Source: Pikeienuella litoralis (GTDB lineage: Bacteria; Pseudomonadota; Alphaproteobacteria; Rhodobacterales; Rhodobacteraceae). Taken from it: 64,000 nucleotides of DNA. The DNA is taken from assembly GCF_037646705.1 (NCBI RefSeq), contig NZ_JBBHER010000001.1:62001-126000 (forward strand). Direction: 5' to 3'. The notes under the pieces were generated by a model. That model was given only the letters and a program-made list of their open reading frames with translations, did not search any database and had not been told where the DNA came from. The translations under genes were made by a program, and so were the position numbers. This document shows, in pieces, positions 51,517 through 60,584 of the stretch; within the stretch, counting starts at the first letter, position 1, and every line of letters begins with the position of its first letter.

Positions 51517-54438
51517 ATGTGCGCCGACCAGACCGCGCCCGCCCAGGCCGACTACAAAGAGACCCTTCTCCTGCCGAAAACGGCGTTCCCGATGCGCGCC
51601 GGGCTGCCCGCGCGCGAGCCCGACTGGCTCGCCCGGTGGGAGCGGATCGGCGTTTACGACCGGCTTCGGGAAAAGACCGGCCGCACGCCCTTCACGCTTC
51701 ACGACGGCCCGCCCTACGCCAACGGCCACCTTCACATCGGCCACGCGCTGAACAAGACGATCAAGGACATGATCGTCCGCTCCCGGCAGATGATGGGCCA
51801 TGACAGCCGCTATGTCCCCGGCTGGGATTGCCACGGCCTGCCGATCGAATGGAAGATCGAGGAGCAATATCGCGCGAAAGGGCTCGACAAGGACGACGTG
51901 CCGATCAACGAACTTCGCGCCGAATGCCGCAAGTTCGCCGCCGAATGGGTCGATATCCAGCGCGAGGAGTTCAAGCGGCTCGGCGTCACCGGGAACTGGG
52001 ACGACCCGTACCTCACGATGGATTTCCGGGCCGAGGCGGTGATCGCCGAGGAGTTCATGAAATTCGTCATGAACGGCTCGCTCTATCAGGGCTCGAAGCC
52101 GGTGATGTGGTCCGTCGTGGAGAAGACCGCGCTGGCCGAGGCCGAGGTCGAGTATCACGAGCACAAAAGCCACACGATCTGGGTGCGGTTTCCGGTGGTC
52201 TCCGCGGACCCCGCCGCGGCGGATCTGGCTGGCGCGCAGGTCATCATCTGGACCACGACTCCGTGGACGATCCCGCAGAACCGCGCGATCTGCTTCAATC
52301 CGGCGATCGCCTACGGACTCTACAGGATCACCTCCGCGCCGGAGGAGGCGAAAGCCGCGGCGGGCGAGACGCTTCTGCTCGCCGACCGGCTCGCCGCCGA
52401 AACTTTCGAGAAGGCCAGGATCCCGGCGGATGGTTGGGAGAGGGTCCGCGATGTCTCCGCGGGCGAGTTGGCCGCGATCGCGTGCGCCCATCCGTTCCGC
52501 GGCGCCGAAGGCGCGAATGGCGAGTGGGATTTCGATGTCCCGGTGATCGCCGCGGACCATGTCACCGACGACGCCGGCACCGGCTTCGTTCATACGGCCC
52601 CGTCTCACGGCGCGGACGACTACGTCGTCGGCCTGAAGCATGGCCTGCCGATGACATTCAACATTCTGGAGGATGGCTCCTTCCGGGAGGATATCCCGTT
52701 TTTCGGCGGCCAGGTGATCTTCGATCAGAAGGGCAAGGAGGGCGGCGCCAATGTCGCCGTCATCAAGAAACTGGCGGAGACCGGCGCGCTGTTCGCCAAG
52801 GGCACGCTCCGCCATTCCTACCCGCATTCATGGCGCTCCAAGGCGCCGCTGATCTTCCGGAACACGCCGCAATGGTTCGCCGCCATCGACAAGCCGCTGA
52901 ATGACGGCATGAACGAGAACGGAGAGACGATCCGCGCGCGGGCGCTCGCCTCGATCGATCATCTCGTGGCCTTCACGCCGCCCAGCGGAAAGAACCGGCT
53001 CCGCGCGATGATCGAGTCGCGCCCCGACTGGGTGCTCTCGCGCCAGCGCGCCTGGGGCGTGCCGCTCACCTCCTTCAAGCGCCAGACCGGGCCGGGCGAG
53101 GTCGAGGTGCTGAAGAACGCCGAGGTGAACGCCCGCATCGCCGCCGCCTTCCGTGAGGAGGGGGCCGACGCCTGGTTCAGGGAGGGCGCTAAGGAGCGGT
53201 TCCTCGGCGGGATCGAGGGCGTCGATCCGGCGGAATGGGAGAAAGAGACCGACATTCTCGACGTCTGGTTCGATTCCGGCTCCACCCACGCCTTCGTGCT
53301 TCGCGACCGGGAGGACGGCACGGCGGACGGCATCGCCGATGTCTACATGGAGGGCACGGATCAGCATCGCGGCTGGTTCCATTCCTCCCTTCTTCAGGCC
53401 TGCGGCACGCTCGGGCGCGCGCCGTACCGGGCCGTGGTCACGCATGGCTTCACGCTGGACGAGAAGGGCCAGAAGATGTCGAAATCCGTCGGCAACACCA
53501 TTCTGCCCGAGCAGGTGGTGAAGCAGTACGGCGCCGACATCCTCCGCCTCTGGGTCGCGCAGACCGACTACACCGCCGATCAGCGGATCGGGCCGGAGAT
53601 CCTGAAAGGCGTCGCGGACAGTTACCGGCGGCTCCGGAATTCGCTGCGGTTCATCCTCGGCAATCTCGCCGATTTCGATGAGGCCGAACGGGTCGCCCCG
53701 GCGGAGATGCCGGAGCTGGAGCGGTGGGTGCTGCACCGGCTTTCCGAGCTGGACGCGGTGGTGCGCAAGGGCTACACGGACTACGCCTTCCAGTCGGTTT
53801 TTCAGCAGCTCTTCCAGTTCTGCACCGTCGATCTTTCGGCGGTGTATTTCGACATCAGGAAGGACGCGCTTTATTGCGACGCGCCGGATTCTCTCCGGCG
53901 GCGGGCCGCTCGAACCGTTCTCGACCTGATCTTCCATCGGCTGACCACCTGGCTCGCGCCGATCCTGGTCTTCACCATGGAGGAGGTGTGGCTGGAGCGG
54001 TTCCCGGGGGAGGAAAGCTCCGTTCATCTCATGGATTTCCCCGAGACGCCGGACTGGAGCGACGCGCCCCTCGCCGCGAAATGGGAGACGATCCGGCGCG
54101 CGCGCCACGTCGTCACCGGCGCGCTTGAGGTGGAGCGGCGCGAGAAGCGCATCGGCGCCTCGCTGGAGGCGGCGCCGGTGGTGCATGTCGCCGATGACGC
54201 GGCGCGCGCCGCGCTGGAGACGGTGGATTTCGCGGATATCTGCATCACCTCGGCGGTTGAGATCCGCGCGGGCGAAGGGCCGGAAGAGGCGTTTCGCCTG
54301 GCCGACGTCCCCGGAATCGCGGTGACGCCGGCGCGGGCGGAGGGCGCGAAATGCGCCCGCTGCTGGAAGGTGCTGCCGGATGTGGGCGCGCACGCCCACG
54401 CCGATGTCTGCGCGCGGTGCGACGCCGCTCTGGAGTGA
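51517..54438 (+). CDS. ileS: Isoleucyl-tRNA synthetase
   Basis: Class I aminoacyl-tRNA synthetase, 973 aa. HIGH motif in GHLHIGHALNK, KMSKS motif in KGQKMSKSVGN, an editing domain between them, the WDCHGLPIE segment, and a C-terminal zinc-binding pair CARCWKVL and CARCDAAL. I chose the ATG at 51517 because MCAD followed by an acidic stretch is the family start in related bacteria; the ATG at 51454 would add 21 unconserved residues. Confidence 0.96.
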   Translation: MCADQTAPAQADYKETLLLPKTAFPMRAGLPAREPDWLARWERIGVYDRLREKTGRTPFTLHDGPPYANGHLHIGHALNKTIKDMIVRSRQMMGHDSRYVPGWDCHGLPIEWKIEEQYRAKGLDKDDVPINELRAECRKFAAEWVDIQREEFKRLGVTGNWDDPYLTMDFRAEAVIAEEFMKFVMNGSLYQGSKPVMWSVVEKTALAEAEVEYHEHKSHTIWVRFPVVSADPAAADLAGAQVIIWTTTPWTIPQNRAICFNPAIAYGLYRITSAPEEAKAAAGETLLLADRLAAETFEKARIPADGWERVRDVSAGELAAIACAHPFRGAEGANGEWDFDVPVIAADHVTDDAGTGFVHTAPSHGADDYVVGLKHGLPMTFNILEDGSFREDIPFFGGQVIFDQKGKEGGANVAVIKKLAETGALFAKGTLRHSYPHSWRSKAPLIFRNTPQWFAAIDKPLNDGMNENGETIRARALASIDHLVAFTPPSGKNRLRAMIESRPDWVLSRQRAWGVPLTSFKRQTGPGEVEVLKNAEVNARIAAAFREEGADAWFREGAKERFLGGIEGVDPAEWEKETDILDVWFDSGSTHAFVLRDREDGTADGIADVYMEGTDQHRGWFHSSLLQACGTLGRAPYRAVVTHGFTLDEKGQKMSKSVGNTILPEQVVKQYGADILRLWVAQTDYTADQRIGPEILKGVADSYRRLRNSLRFILGNLADFDEAERVAPAEMPELERWVLHRLSELDAVVRKGYTDYAFQSVFQQLFQFCTVDLSAVYFDIRKDALYCDAPDSLRRRAARTVLDLIFHRLTTWLAPILVFTMEEVWLERFPGEESSVHLMDFPETPDWSDAPLAAKWETIRRARHVVTGALEVERREKRIGASLEAAPVVHVADDAARAALETVDFADICITSAVEIRAGEGPEEAFRLADVPGIAVTPARAEGAKCARCWKVLPDVGAHAHADVCARCDAALE

Positions 54439-54456
54439 AGGCGCGCGGGCGAGGGG

Positions 54457-54474
54457 AGGCGGCGCGCGCCGCCT
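54457..54474. terminator. Palindrome between convergent ileS and pcs
   Basis: The 9-base arms 54457-54465 and 54466-54474 are exact reverse complements without a spacer, 18 bases after the ileS stop and touching the pcs stop. It could fold as a GC-rich terminator hairpin for either strand; no T-run is seen. Confidence 0.45.
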
Positions 54475-55171
54475 ACTCCGCCCGCCCGAGGCCGAGAGCC
54501 TGCTGCGCGACCCCGGCGAGCAGAAGATAGAGCGACGCCGCCATCAGGCCGAGCGTGCAGATGAACGGCTGATCGAAATGCTCCCAGCACGCCCAGCCGG
54601 CGAATGCGACCCAGGCTCCGGAGATCGGCAGGGTGAGCGGGCGCCAGAGCGCGGTTCTCACCGGATGGACGAAGCGGAGCGGCAGAAACTGCGCGACGCT
54701 GATCGCGGCGATGATCCCGAATCCGGCCGAATTGGTGAGATCGGTGGCGAAAAGCGCCAGAACGACCATGTTCCAGCACCCGGGAAAGCCCTGAAAGCTG
54801 GCGTCCTTCGTCTTCATCCGCGTGTCGGCGAAATAGAGCGCGCCGGAGATGATGATGAGCGCCGCCGCCGGGATCGCCAGCGGGTGATACATCGTCTCCG
54901 AGGTCACCAGCGCGACCGCCGGAATGAAGACATAGGTGAGATAGTCGACGATCAGGTCCAGCACCACGCCCGACCAGCGGGCCGCCCGGGACTCCACCTT
55001 CAGGCGGCGCGCCATCGGCCCGTCCAGCCCGTCGACCACCAGCGCCGCGCCGAGCCAGCCGAACATCTCCGCCCAGGCGCCCCGCATCGCGGCGAGCATC
55101 GCCAGAAAAGCGAGGAAGGCGCCGGACGCGGTGAGAAGATGAACCGAAAAAGCGAGTAGCCGCGCTGTCAT
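54473..55171 (-). CDS. pcs: Phosphatidylcholine synthase
   Basis: A ~232-aa CDP-alcohol phosphatidyltransferase that makes phosphatidylcholine from CDP-diacylglycerol and choline. The catalytic motif DG-x2-AR-x8-G-x3-D-x3-D is complete (DGPMARR through VVLDLIVDY, about residues 46-72), and about eight membrane helices follow the Pcs pattern (FSVHLLTASGAFLA at the start, FADTRMKTKDASFQGFPGCWN in the middle, here in parts). Frames extend to an ATG at 55210; I prefer 55171. Phosphatidylcholine is typical of host- or surface-associated alphaproteobacteria. Confidence 0.9.
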   Translation of the reverse strand: MTARLLAFSVHLLTASGAFLAFLAMLAAMRGAWAEMFGWLGAALVVDGLDGPMARRLKVESRAARWSGVVLDLIVDYLTYVFIPAVALVTSETMYHPLAIPAAALIIISGALYFADTRMKTKDASFQGFPGCWNMVVLALFATDLTNSAGFGIIAAISVAQFLPLRFVHPVRTALWRPLTLPISGAWVAFAGWACWEHFDQPFICTLGLMAASLYLLLAGVAQQALGLGRAE

Positions 55172-55308
55172 TTCGTCGTGGTAAGGGCAGAGCGCCGCGT
55201 TGACCAGCATTCTGCGCGCATATGGCCGCCGCGCGCCCGCCTCCGGGGGCTTGCTTCACCGCGCGGAAGAGTGCTCTATCTCTTAGGATAAATCTAGGAG
55301 GAATGGGC

Positions 55309-56694
55309 ATGGACGGTCCACTCAGCAATGCGCAGACCCGCGACGTCGAGGCTCTGTTGCACCCTTACACAAATGCGGTGGAGCACCGGAAATCCGGCCC
55401 TCTCATCATCGAGACCGGTAAGGGCGTTTACGTTTATGACGACGCCGGCAAGCGGTATATCGAAGGCATGGCCGGCCTCTGGTGCGCCGGGCTGGGCTTC
55501 GGCGACGCGGAACTGATCGAGGCCGCCAAGGAGCAACTGGACAAGCTGCCCTATTACCACCTGTTCAGCGGCCGCAGCTTCGAGGCTGCGATTGAACTCG
55601 CCGAGAAGATCAAGGAAATCGCGCCGGTTCCGATCTCCAAGGTTATTTATCAGTCGTCGGGCTCCGAGGCGAACGACTCCCAGATCAAGTTGGTCTGGTA
55701 CTACAACAACGCCCGCGGCAAGCCCGACAAGAAGAAGATCATCAGCCGCAAGCGGGGGTATCACGGGGTCACCATCGTCTCCGGGTCCCTCACCGGGCTG
55801 CCCGCCAATCATACGAAGTTCGACCTTCCGGTGGACCGGATCCTCCATACCGGCACCCCGCATTTCTGGCGCGAAGGCCGCGACGGCGAGACCGAGGCGG
55901 AATTCACCGCTCGTCTGGCGAGGGAGCTGGAGGAGATGATTCTCCAGGAGGGCCCGGATACGGTCGCGGCCTTCATCGCCGAGCCGGTGATGGGCGCCGG
56001 CGGCGTCATCGTCCCGCCCGAAGGATATTTCCCCGCGATTCAGGAAGTGTTGCAGCGATACGACGTACTTTGCATCGATGATGAAGTGATTTGCGGGTTC
56101 GGCCGCACCGGGAACTGGTTCGGCGCGGACACCTTCAACATGAAGCCGACGTCGATCTCCATGGCGAAACAGCTGACGGCGGCCTACGCGCCGCTTTCCG
56201 CCGTCGCGATCAATCAGGACATGGCCGACGCGATCGAGGCTCAGTCGGGCGAGATCGGGACCTTCGGGCACGGCTTCACCTATGGCGGGCATCCGCTCGG
56301 CTGCGCGCTCGGGGTGAAGGCGATCGAGATCTACCAGAAGCGCGACATCGTTGGACATGTTCAGCGTCTCGCGCCGGGGTTTGCCGCGAAGCTGAACAAA
56401 TTGGCGGAGCATCCCCTGGTCGGCGAGGCGCGCTCCGCCGGCCTGATGGGCGCGCTGGAGCTGTCTCCGGACAAGGCGTCAAAGGCGGTGTTCGGGACGC
56501 CGGGCAAGGTGGGCGGCTACCTCGCCAATGAGCTTTTCAAGCAGGGGGTCATCCTTCGGCCCGCTGGCGACACGCTCGTCTTCTGCCCGCCGATGGTGAT
56601 CACGGAAGATGAAGTTGAAGCCCTTTTCGCGCCGATCGAGTCCGCGCTGGACGCGACTCACGCCTGGGCGAAAGCGGAAGGCCATCTCGGCTGA
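55309..56694 (+). CDS. Class III (omega-amino acid) aminotransferase
   Basis: A 461-aa PLP-dependent transaminase. GKGVYVYDDAGKRYIEGMAGLWC near the start (core LWCAGLG), YQSSGSEANDSQIKL, the PLP Asp in CIDDEVICGFGRTG and the Schiff-base Lys in SMAKQLTAAYAPL are present. Such enzymes use pyruvate as acceptor for beta-alanine, polyamines, taurine or GABA; the donor is not evident. The ATG at 55309 lies seven bases after AGGAGG (the earlier ATG at 55303 is too close). A hairpin terminator follows. Confidence 0.92.
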   Translation: MDGPLSNAQTRDVEALLHPYTNAVEHRKSGPLIIETGKGVYVYDDAGKRYIEGMAGLWCAGLGFGDAELIEAAKEQLDKLPYYHLFSGRSFEAAIELAEKIKEIAPVPISKVIYQSSGSEANDSQIKLVWYYNNARGKPDKKKIISRKRGYHGVTIVSGSLTGLPANHTKFDLPVDRILHTGTPHFWREGRDGETEAEFTARLARELEEMILQEGPDTVAAFIAEPVMGAGGVIVPPEGYFPAIQEVLQRYDVLCIDDEVICGFGRTGNWFGADTFNMKPTSISMAKQLTAAYAPLSAVAINQDMADAIEAQSGEIGTFGHGFTYGGHPLGCALGVKAIEIYQKRDIVGHVQRLAPGFAAKLNKLAEHPLVGEARSAGLMGALELSPDKASKAVFGTPGKVGGYLANELFKQGVILRPAGDTLVFCPPMVITEDEVEALFAPIESALDATHAWAKAEGHLG

Positions 56695-56705
56695 AAATGG
56701 AACAT

Positions 56706-56727
56706 CCCGGCCCGTTTTCGGGCCGGG
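56706..56727 (+). terminator. Terminator hairpin after the class III aminotransferase gene
   Basis: Arms 56706-56714 and 56719-56727 pair perfectly (9 bp) around a TTTT loop, 11 bases after the stop. Only a weak pyrimidine run (cttcccct) follows. Confidence 0.7.
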
Positions 56728-56870
56728 CTTCCCCTGCGATGAGCGTCGCAAGGCGCCCGCCCCGCCTCTTTCAATCTCCGGCGCTTCGCCCTCGTGCGTC
56801 TCGGGATCGGCGCCGATGAAATGGCCGGCGCGCGCGCCAGGGACTCGGGCCGCGACCCGGGAGACGAAGC

Positions 56871-58262
56871 TCAGGCGTGCAGCGCCTGTCCGAGGGCGGC
56901 CATCGCCGCCTCCTGCAGCGCCTCGCCCAGAGTCGGATGCGCGTGAACCGTCGCGGCGATATCTTCAAGGCGCGCCTGCATCTCCAGCGCCAGACCGAAC
57001 GCCGCCGACAGTTCCGAGACGCCCTTTCCGACGGCCTGAATCCCCAGCACCGCGTGATTGTCGGCCCGCGCCACCACCCGGACGAAACCCTGCTGGGCCT
57101 GCATCGTCATGGCGCGGCCATTGGCGCTGAAAGGGAAGACGCCGGTCTTGATCTCGCGCCCGGCGCCGCGGGCCTGATCGGGCGAGAGGCCGACCGAGAC
57201 GATCTCCGGGTCGGTGAAGCACACCGCGGGAACGGCCTGTTTGTCCCATTCCATCTTCCGCCCCGCGACGATCTGCGCCACCAGCTCCCCCTGCGCCATC
57301 GCCCGGTGCGCCAGCATCGGCTCTCCGGTCACATCGCCGATCGCGTAAATTCCACGCATCGCCGTCTCGCAGTGCTGATCGATGCGCAGATACGGCCCGT
57401 CCATGTCCAGGGCCAGCTCCTCGCGCCCCCAGCCCTCGGTCACCGGCCTTCGCCCGACCGTCACCAGCACCTTGTCGGCCTTGATGCGGCTTTCCCCCTC
57501 GGGGCCGTCGATCTGCAGCACGCCCTTGCCGGTCAACCCGACCGCCTTGGCGTCGTTCAGAACCTTGACGCCGATCTCCTTCAGCCGCCGCATGACGGGG
57601 CGGGTCAGATCGGCGTCATATTGCGGCAGGATGCGCTGGGCCGCCTCGATCACCGTCACCTTCGTGCCGAGCTTGGCGAAGGCGGTTCCCAGCTCCAGCC
57701 CGATATAGCCGCCGCCGATCACCGCGAGGGTCGCCGGCGCCTCGGTCAGGGCCAGCGCGTCCGTCGATGAGATCACCGGCCCGCCGAAAGGCAGCGCCGC
57801 CAGCTCCACCGGGGCGGAGCCGGTGGCGATCACCACGTTCCCGGCATGGATCACCTGGACGCCGGTATCGGTCTCCACCTCGACCGTGCGGCCATCGCGA
57901 AATCGCGCCCTGCCGCCCACGCGCTTGACCCCCGCCTTCTTCAGCAACCCGCTGACGCCGACAGTCAGGCGGGTGACGATCCCGTCTTTCCACTCCATCG
58001 TACGCGCCAGATCGATCCGCGGTTTCCCCGCGCTGACGCCAAGCGCGTCTCCGGAGGCGCGCTCGGTCACGGCGGCGAACTCCTCCGCCGCATGGATCAG
58101 CGCCTTGGAGGGAATGCACCCGACATTGAGGCAGGTTCCGCCCGGGCGCGGCGCGGCGTCGACGATCAGGGTATCGACGCCCAGCTGCGCGGCGCGGATC
58201 GCGCAGACATAGCCGCCGGGCCCGGCGCCGATCACCAGAAGCTTGCAGGAAATATCCTTCAC
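56871..58262 (-). CDS. lpdA: Dihydrolipoyl dehydrogenase (E3) of the branched-chain 2-oxoacid complex
   Basis: A ~463-aa FAD flavoprotein that reoxidises dihydrolipoamide with NAD+. The redox disulfide motif GGTCLNVGCIPSKAL, the NAD-binding VIGGGYIGLELG, FAD contact YAIGDVTGEPMLAH and the active-site HAHPTLGEA near the C-terminus are all present. I chose the GTG at 58262, which lies 4 bases after the E2 stop and behind GAGGGA; a TTG at 58280 is possible but inside bkdB. Last gene of the bkd operon. Confidence 0.94.
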   Translation of the reverse strand: MKDISCKLLVIGAGPGGYVCAIRAAQLGVDTLIVDAAPRPGGTCLNVGCIPSKALIHAAEEFAAVTERASGDALGVSAGKPRIDLARTMEWKDGIVTRLTVGVSGLLKKAGVKRVGGRARFRDGRTVEVETDTGVQVIHAGNVVIATGSAPVELAALPFGGPVISSTDALALTEAPATLAVIGGGYIGLELGTAFAKLGTKVTVIEAAQRILPQYDADLTRPVMRRLKEIGVKVLNDAKAVGLTGKGVLQIDGPEGESRIKADKVLVTVGRRPVTEGWGREELALDMDGPYLRIDQHCETAMRGIYAIGDVTGEPMLAHRAMAQGELVAQIVAGRKMEWDKQAVPAVCFTDPEIVSVGLSPDQARGAGREIKTGVFPFSANGRAMTMQAQQGFVRVVARADNHAVLGIQAVGKGVSELSAAFGLALEMQARLEDIAATVHAHPTLGEALQEAAMAALGQALHA

Positions 58263-58266
58263 CGCC

Positions 58267-59565
58267 TTATCCCTCGACAAAGATCAGCGCCGGTGTCTCC
58301 AGCAGCGTCTTGATCTTCTGCACGAAAACCGCAGCGTCCCAGCCGTCGATCACCCGATGATCGAAGCTCGACGAGAGGTTCATCATCTTGCGCGGCTGAA
58401 AGCCCGCGCCATCCCAGACCGGACGAATGGCCATCCTGTTGACGCCGATAATCGCCACTTCGGGGCGGTTGATGATCGGCGTGCTCATGATCCCGCCCAA
58501 CGCCCCGAGCGACGTGATGGTGATGGTCGAGCCGGAGAGTTCATCCCGCGCGGCCCCGCCCGCCTTCGCCGCCTCGCTGACGCGGTTCAGCTCCGCCGCG
58601 CATCCCCAGAGATCGCGCGCCTCGGCATGGCGCACGACCGGCACCATCAGCCCGGCGTCGGTCTGCGCCGCGATGCCGATATGGACGCCGCCGCTCACCA
58701 TGATAACGCCCGCCTCGTCGTCGTAATGCGCGTTGAGACGCGGCTGCTCGGCGATCGCCCGCACCAGCGCCCGCATGAGAAACGGCAGCAGCGTCAGCTT
58801 CGGCTGATCTTCGCGGCGCGCCGCGTTGAGGCTGGCGCGCAGATCCTCCAGCGCGGTCACGTCGACCTCCTCGACATAGGTGATATGCGCGACCTTGGCG
58901 GTCGCCTGCGCCATCCTCTCGGCGATCTTGCGGCGTAATCCGATCACCCTGACTTCTTCGACCGAGGTGTTGCGCCGATAGCCCGCCGCCGGCCCCACCA
59001 TGTCGGGCGCGGCCGCCAGCCGATCGAGATCCTCATGGGTGATCCGCCCGGCCGGGCCGCCGCCGGCGACGCGGCGAAGATCGATCCCCGCCTCGCGCGC
59101 CCGCGCCCTCACCGAGGGCGCCGCCATCGGCTTCTCCCCCTCGGGGCGCGGCGGGCGGGCGCCGCGAAGCGCGGGCGCGGGCGATGGCGAAGGCGGGGCG
59201 GAACGCCGGGGCGCCGGCTCCTCCGCGCCGCCCCTCTCGGGTGTTTCGGCGGCGGCCTCGGGCGCGGCTTCGGGCGCCGAGATTTGGGGCGCGGCTTCGG
59301 CTTCGGTCTCAGCGTCGTCCCCGCCCGCCACCTCCAGCCGGATCAACGGCGCGCCGACAGCCATCTTGTCGCCCGGGGCGCCCCCCAGCCAGAGCACCTT
59401 TCCGTCGAAGGGCGACGGGATCTCGACCGTCGCCTTGTCGGTCATCACCTCCGCCAGCACCTGATCCTCGCGCACCAGGTCGCCCACCGCGACGCGCCAT
59501 TCCGCCAGCTCCACCTCCGCGATGCCCTCGCCTACATCCGGCGCCTTGATCGTATGCTGGCCCAT
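58267..59565 (-). CDS. bkdB: Branched-chain 2-oxoacid dehydrogenase E2 (dihydrolipoyl acyltransferase)
   Basis: A 432-aa acyltransferase core. One lipoyl domain with the lipoylated Lys in MTDKATVEIPSP (residue ~44), an Ala/Pro/Glu-rich linker (about 85-145), a peripheral-subunit-binding domain (APSVRARAREAGIDL, IDLRRVAGGGPAGRI) and the catalytic domain ending in FDHRVIDGWDAA with the active-site His and Asp. It starts three bases after the E1-beta stop. Confidence 0.95.
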   Translation of the reverse strand: MGQHTIKAPDVGEGIAEVELAEWRVAVGDLVREDQVLAEVMTDKATVEIPSPFDGKVLWLGGAPGDKMAVGAPLIRLEVAGGDDAETEAEAAPQISAPEAAPEAAAETPERGGAEEPAPRRSAPPSPSPAPALRGARPPRPEGEKPMAAPSVRARAREAGIDLRRVAGGGPAGRITHEDLDRLAAAPDMVGPAAGYRRNTSVEEVRVIGLRRKIAERMAQATAKVAHITYVEEVDVTALEDLRASLNAARREDQPKLTLLPFLMRALVRAIAEQPRLNAHYDDEAGVIMVSGGVHIGIAAQTDAGLMVPVVRHAEARDLWGCAAELNRVSEAAKAGGAARDELSGSTITITSLGALGGIMSTPIINRPEVAIIGVNRMAIRPVWDGAGFQPRKMMNLSSSFDHRVIDGWDAAVFVQKIKTLLETPALIFVEG

Positions 59566-59568
59566 GTC

Positions 59569-60582
59569 TCAGGCCTCCATCGCCAGGGTGAGCGCCGCGC
59601 CGACGCGGGCGGGGCCGGGGAAGTAATCCCACTCCTGCGCATGCGGATAGGGGGTGTCCCAGCCCGCGACCCGGCGGATCGGCGCCTCGAGGTGATAAAA
59701 ACAATGCTCCGCGACCAGCGCCGCGAGCTCCGCGCCGAAGCCCGAGGTCAGCGTCGCCTCATGCACGATGACGCAGCGCCCGGTCTTGCGCACCGACGCC
59801 GTGATCGCATCCAGATCGTAGGGCAGCAGCGTGCGCAGATCGATGATCTCGGCGTCGACGCCGGTGTCCTCGGCGGCGGCCAGCGCCACATGCACCATGG
59901 TTCCATAGGCCAGGACGGTCACGTCGCGCCCCTCGCGCCTGACCTTGGCCTTTCCCAGCGGAACGGTGAAATATCCCTCCGGCGCCTCGCCGTCGGGATG
60001 TTTGTCCCATCCGGTCACCGGGCGGTCGTAGTGCCCGTCGAACGGACCATTATAGAGGCGCTTGGGTTCGAGAAAGATGACCGGGTCCGGATCCTCGATC
60101 GCGGCGATCAGCAGCCCCTTGGCGTCATGGGGATTGCAGGGCACCACCACCTTGAGCCCGGCCACATGGGTAAAGAGGGCCTCCGGGCTCTGGCTGTGGG
60201 TCTGCCCGCCGAAGATGCCGCCGCCGGTCGGCATGCGGATCACGATCGGGCAGGTGAAATCTCCATTCGAGCGGTAGCGGATGCGCGCCGCCTCCTGAGT
60301 GATCTGGTCATAGGCGGGATACATGTAATCGGCGAACTGGATCTCGACGCAGGGGCGCATCCCGTTGGCCGCCATGCCGATGGCGGCGCCGACGATGCCG
60401 CTCTCGTTGATGGGCGCGTCGAAACAGCGGCTGCGGCCGTATTTCTCCTGCAAGCCCTGCGTGGCGCGGAACACGCCGCCGAAATAACCCACGTCCTCGC
60501 CGTAGACCACGACGGTGTCGTCCCGCCCCATGGCGACATCCATGGCGTCGCGGATCGCCTGGATCATCGTGAATCGCGCCAT
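59569..60582 (-). CDS. bkdA2: Branched-chain 2-oxoacid dehydrogenase E1, beta subunit
   Basis: A 337-aa transketolase-like E1-beta subunit: FTMIQAIRDAMDVAM, VYGEDVGYFGGVFRAT, the segment FADYMYPAYDQI and the C-terminal VIVHEATLTSGFGAEL are typical of branched-chain rather than pyruvate E1-beta. With the alpha subunit it binds thiamine diphosphate and decarboxylates the 2-oxoacids from Val, Leu and Ile. The ATG at 60582 lies two bases after the alpha-subunit stop. Confidence 0.95.
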   Translation of the reverse strand: MARFTMIQAIRDAMDVAMGRDDTVVVYGEDVGYFGGVFRATQGLQEKYGRSRCFDAPINESGIVGAAIGMAANGMRPCVEIQFADYMYPAYDQITQEAARIRYRSNGDFTCPIVIRMPTGGGIFGGQTHSQSPEALFTHVAGLKVVVPCNPHDAKGLLIAAIEDPDPVIFLEPKRLYNGPFDGHYDRPVTGWDKHPDGEAPEGYFTVPLGKAKVRREGRDVTVLAYGTMVHVALAAAEDTGVDAEIIDLRTLLPYDLDAITASVRKTGRCVIVHEATLTSGFGAELAALVAEHCFYHLEAPIRRVAGWDTPYPHAQEWDYFPGPARVGAALTLAMEA

Positions 60583-60584
60583 GG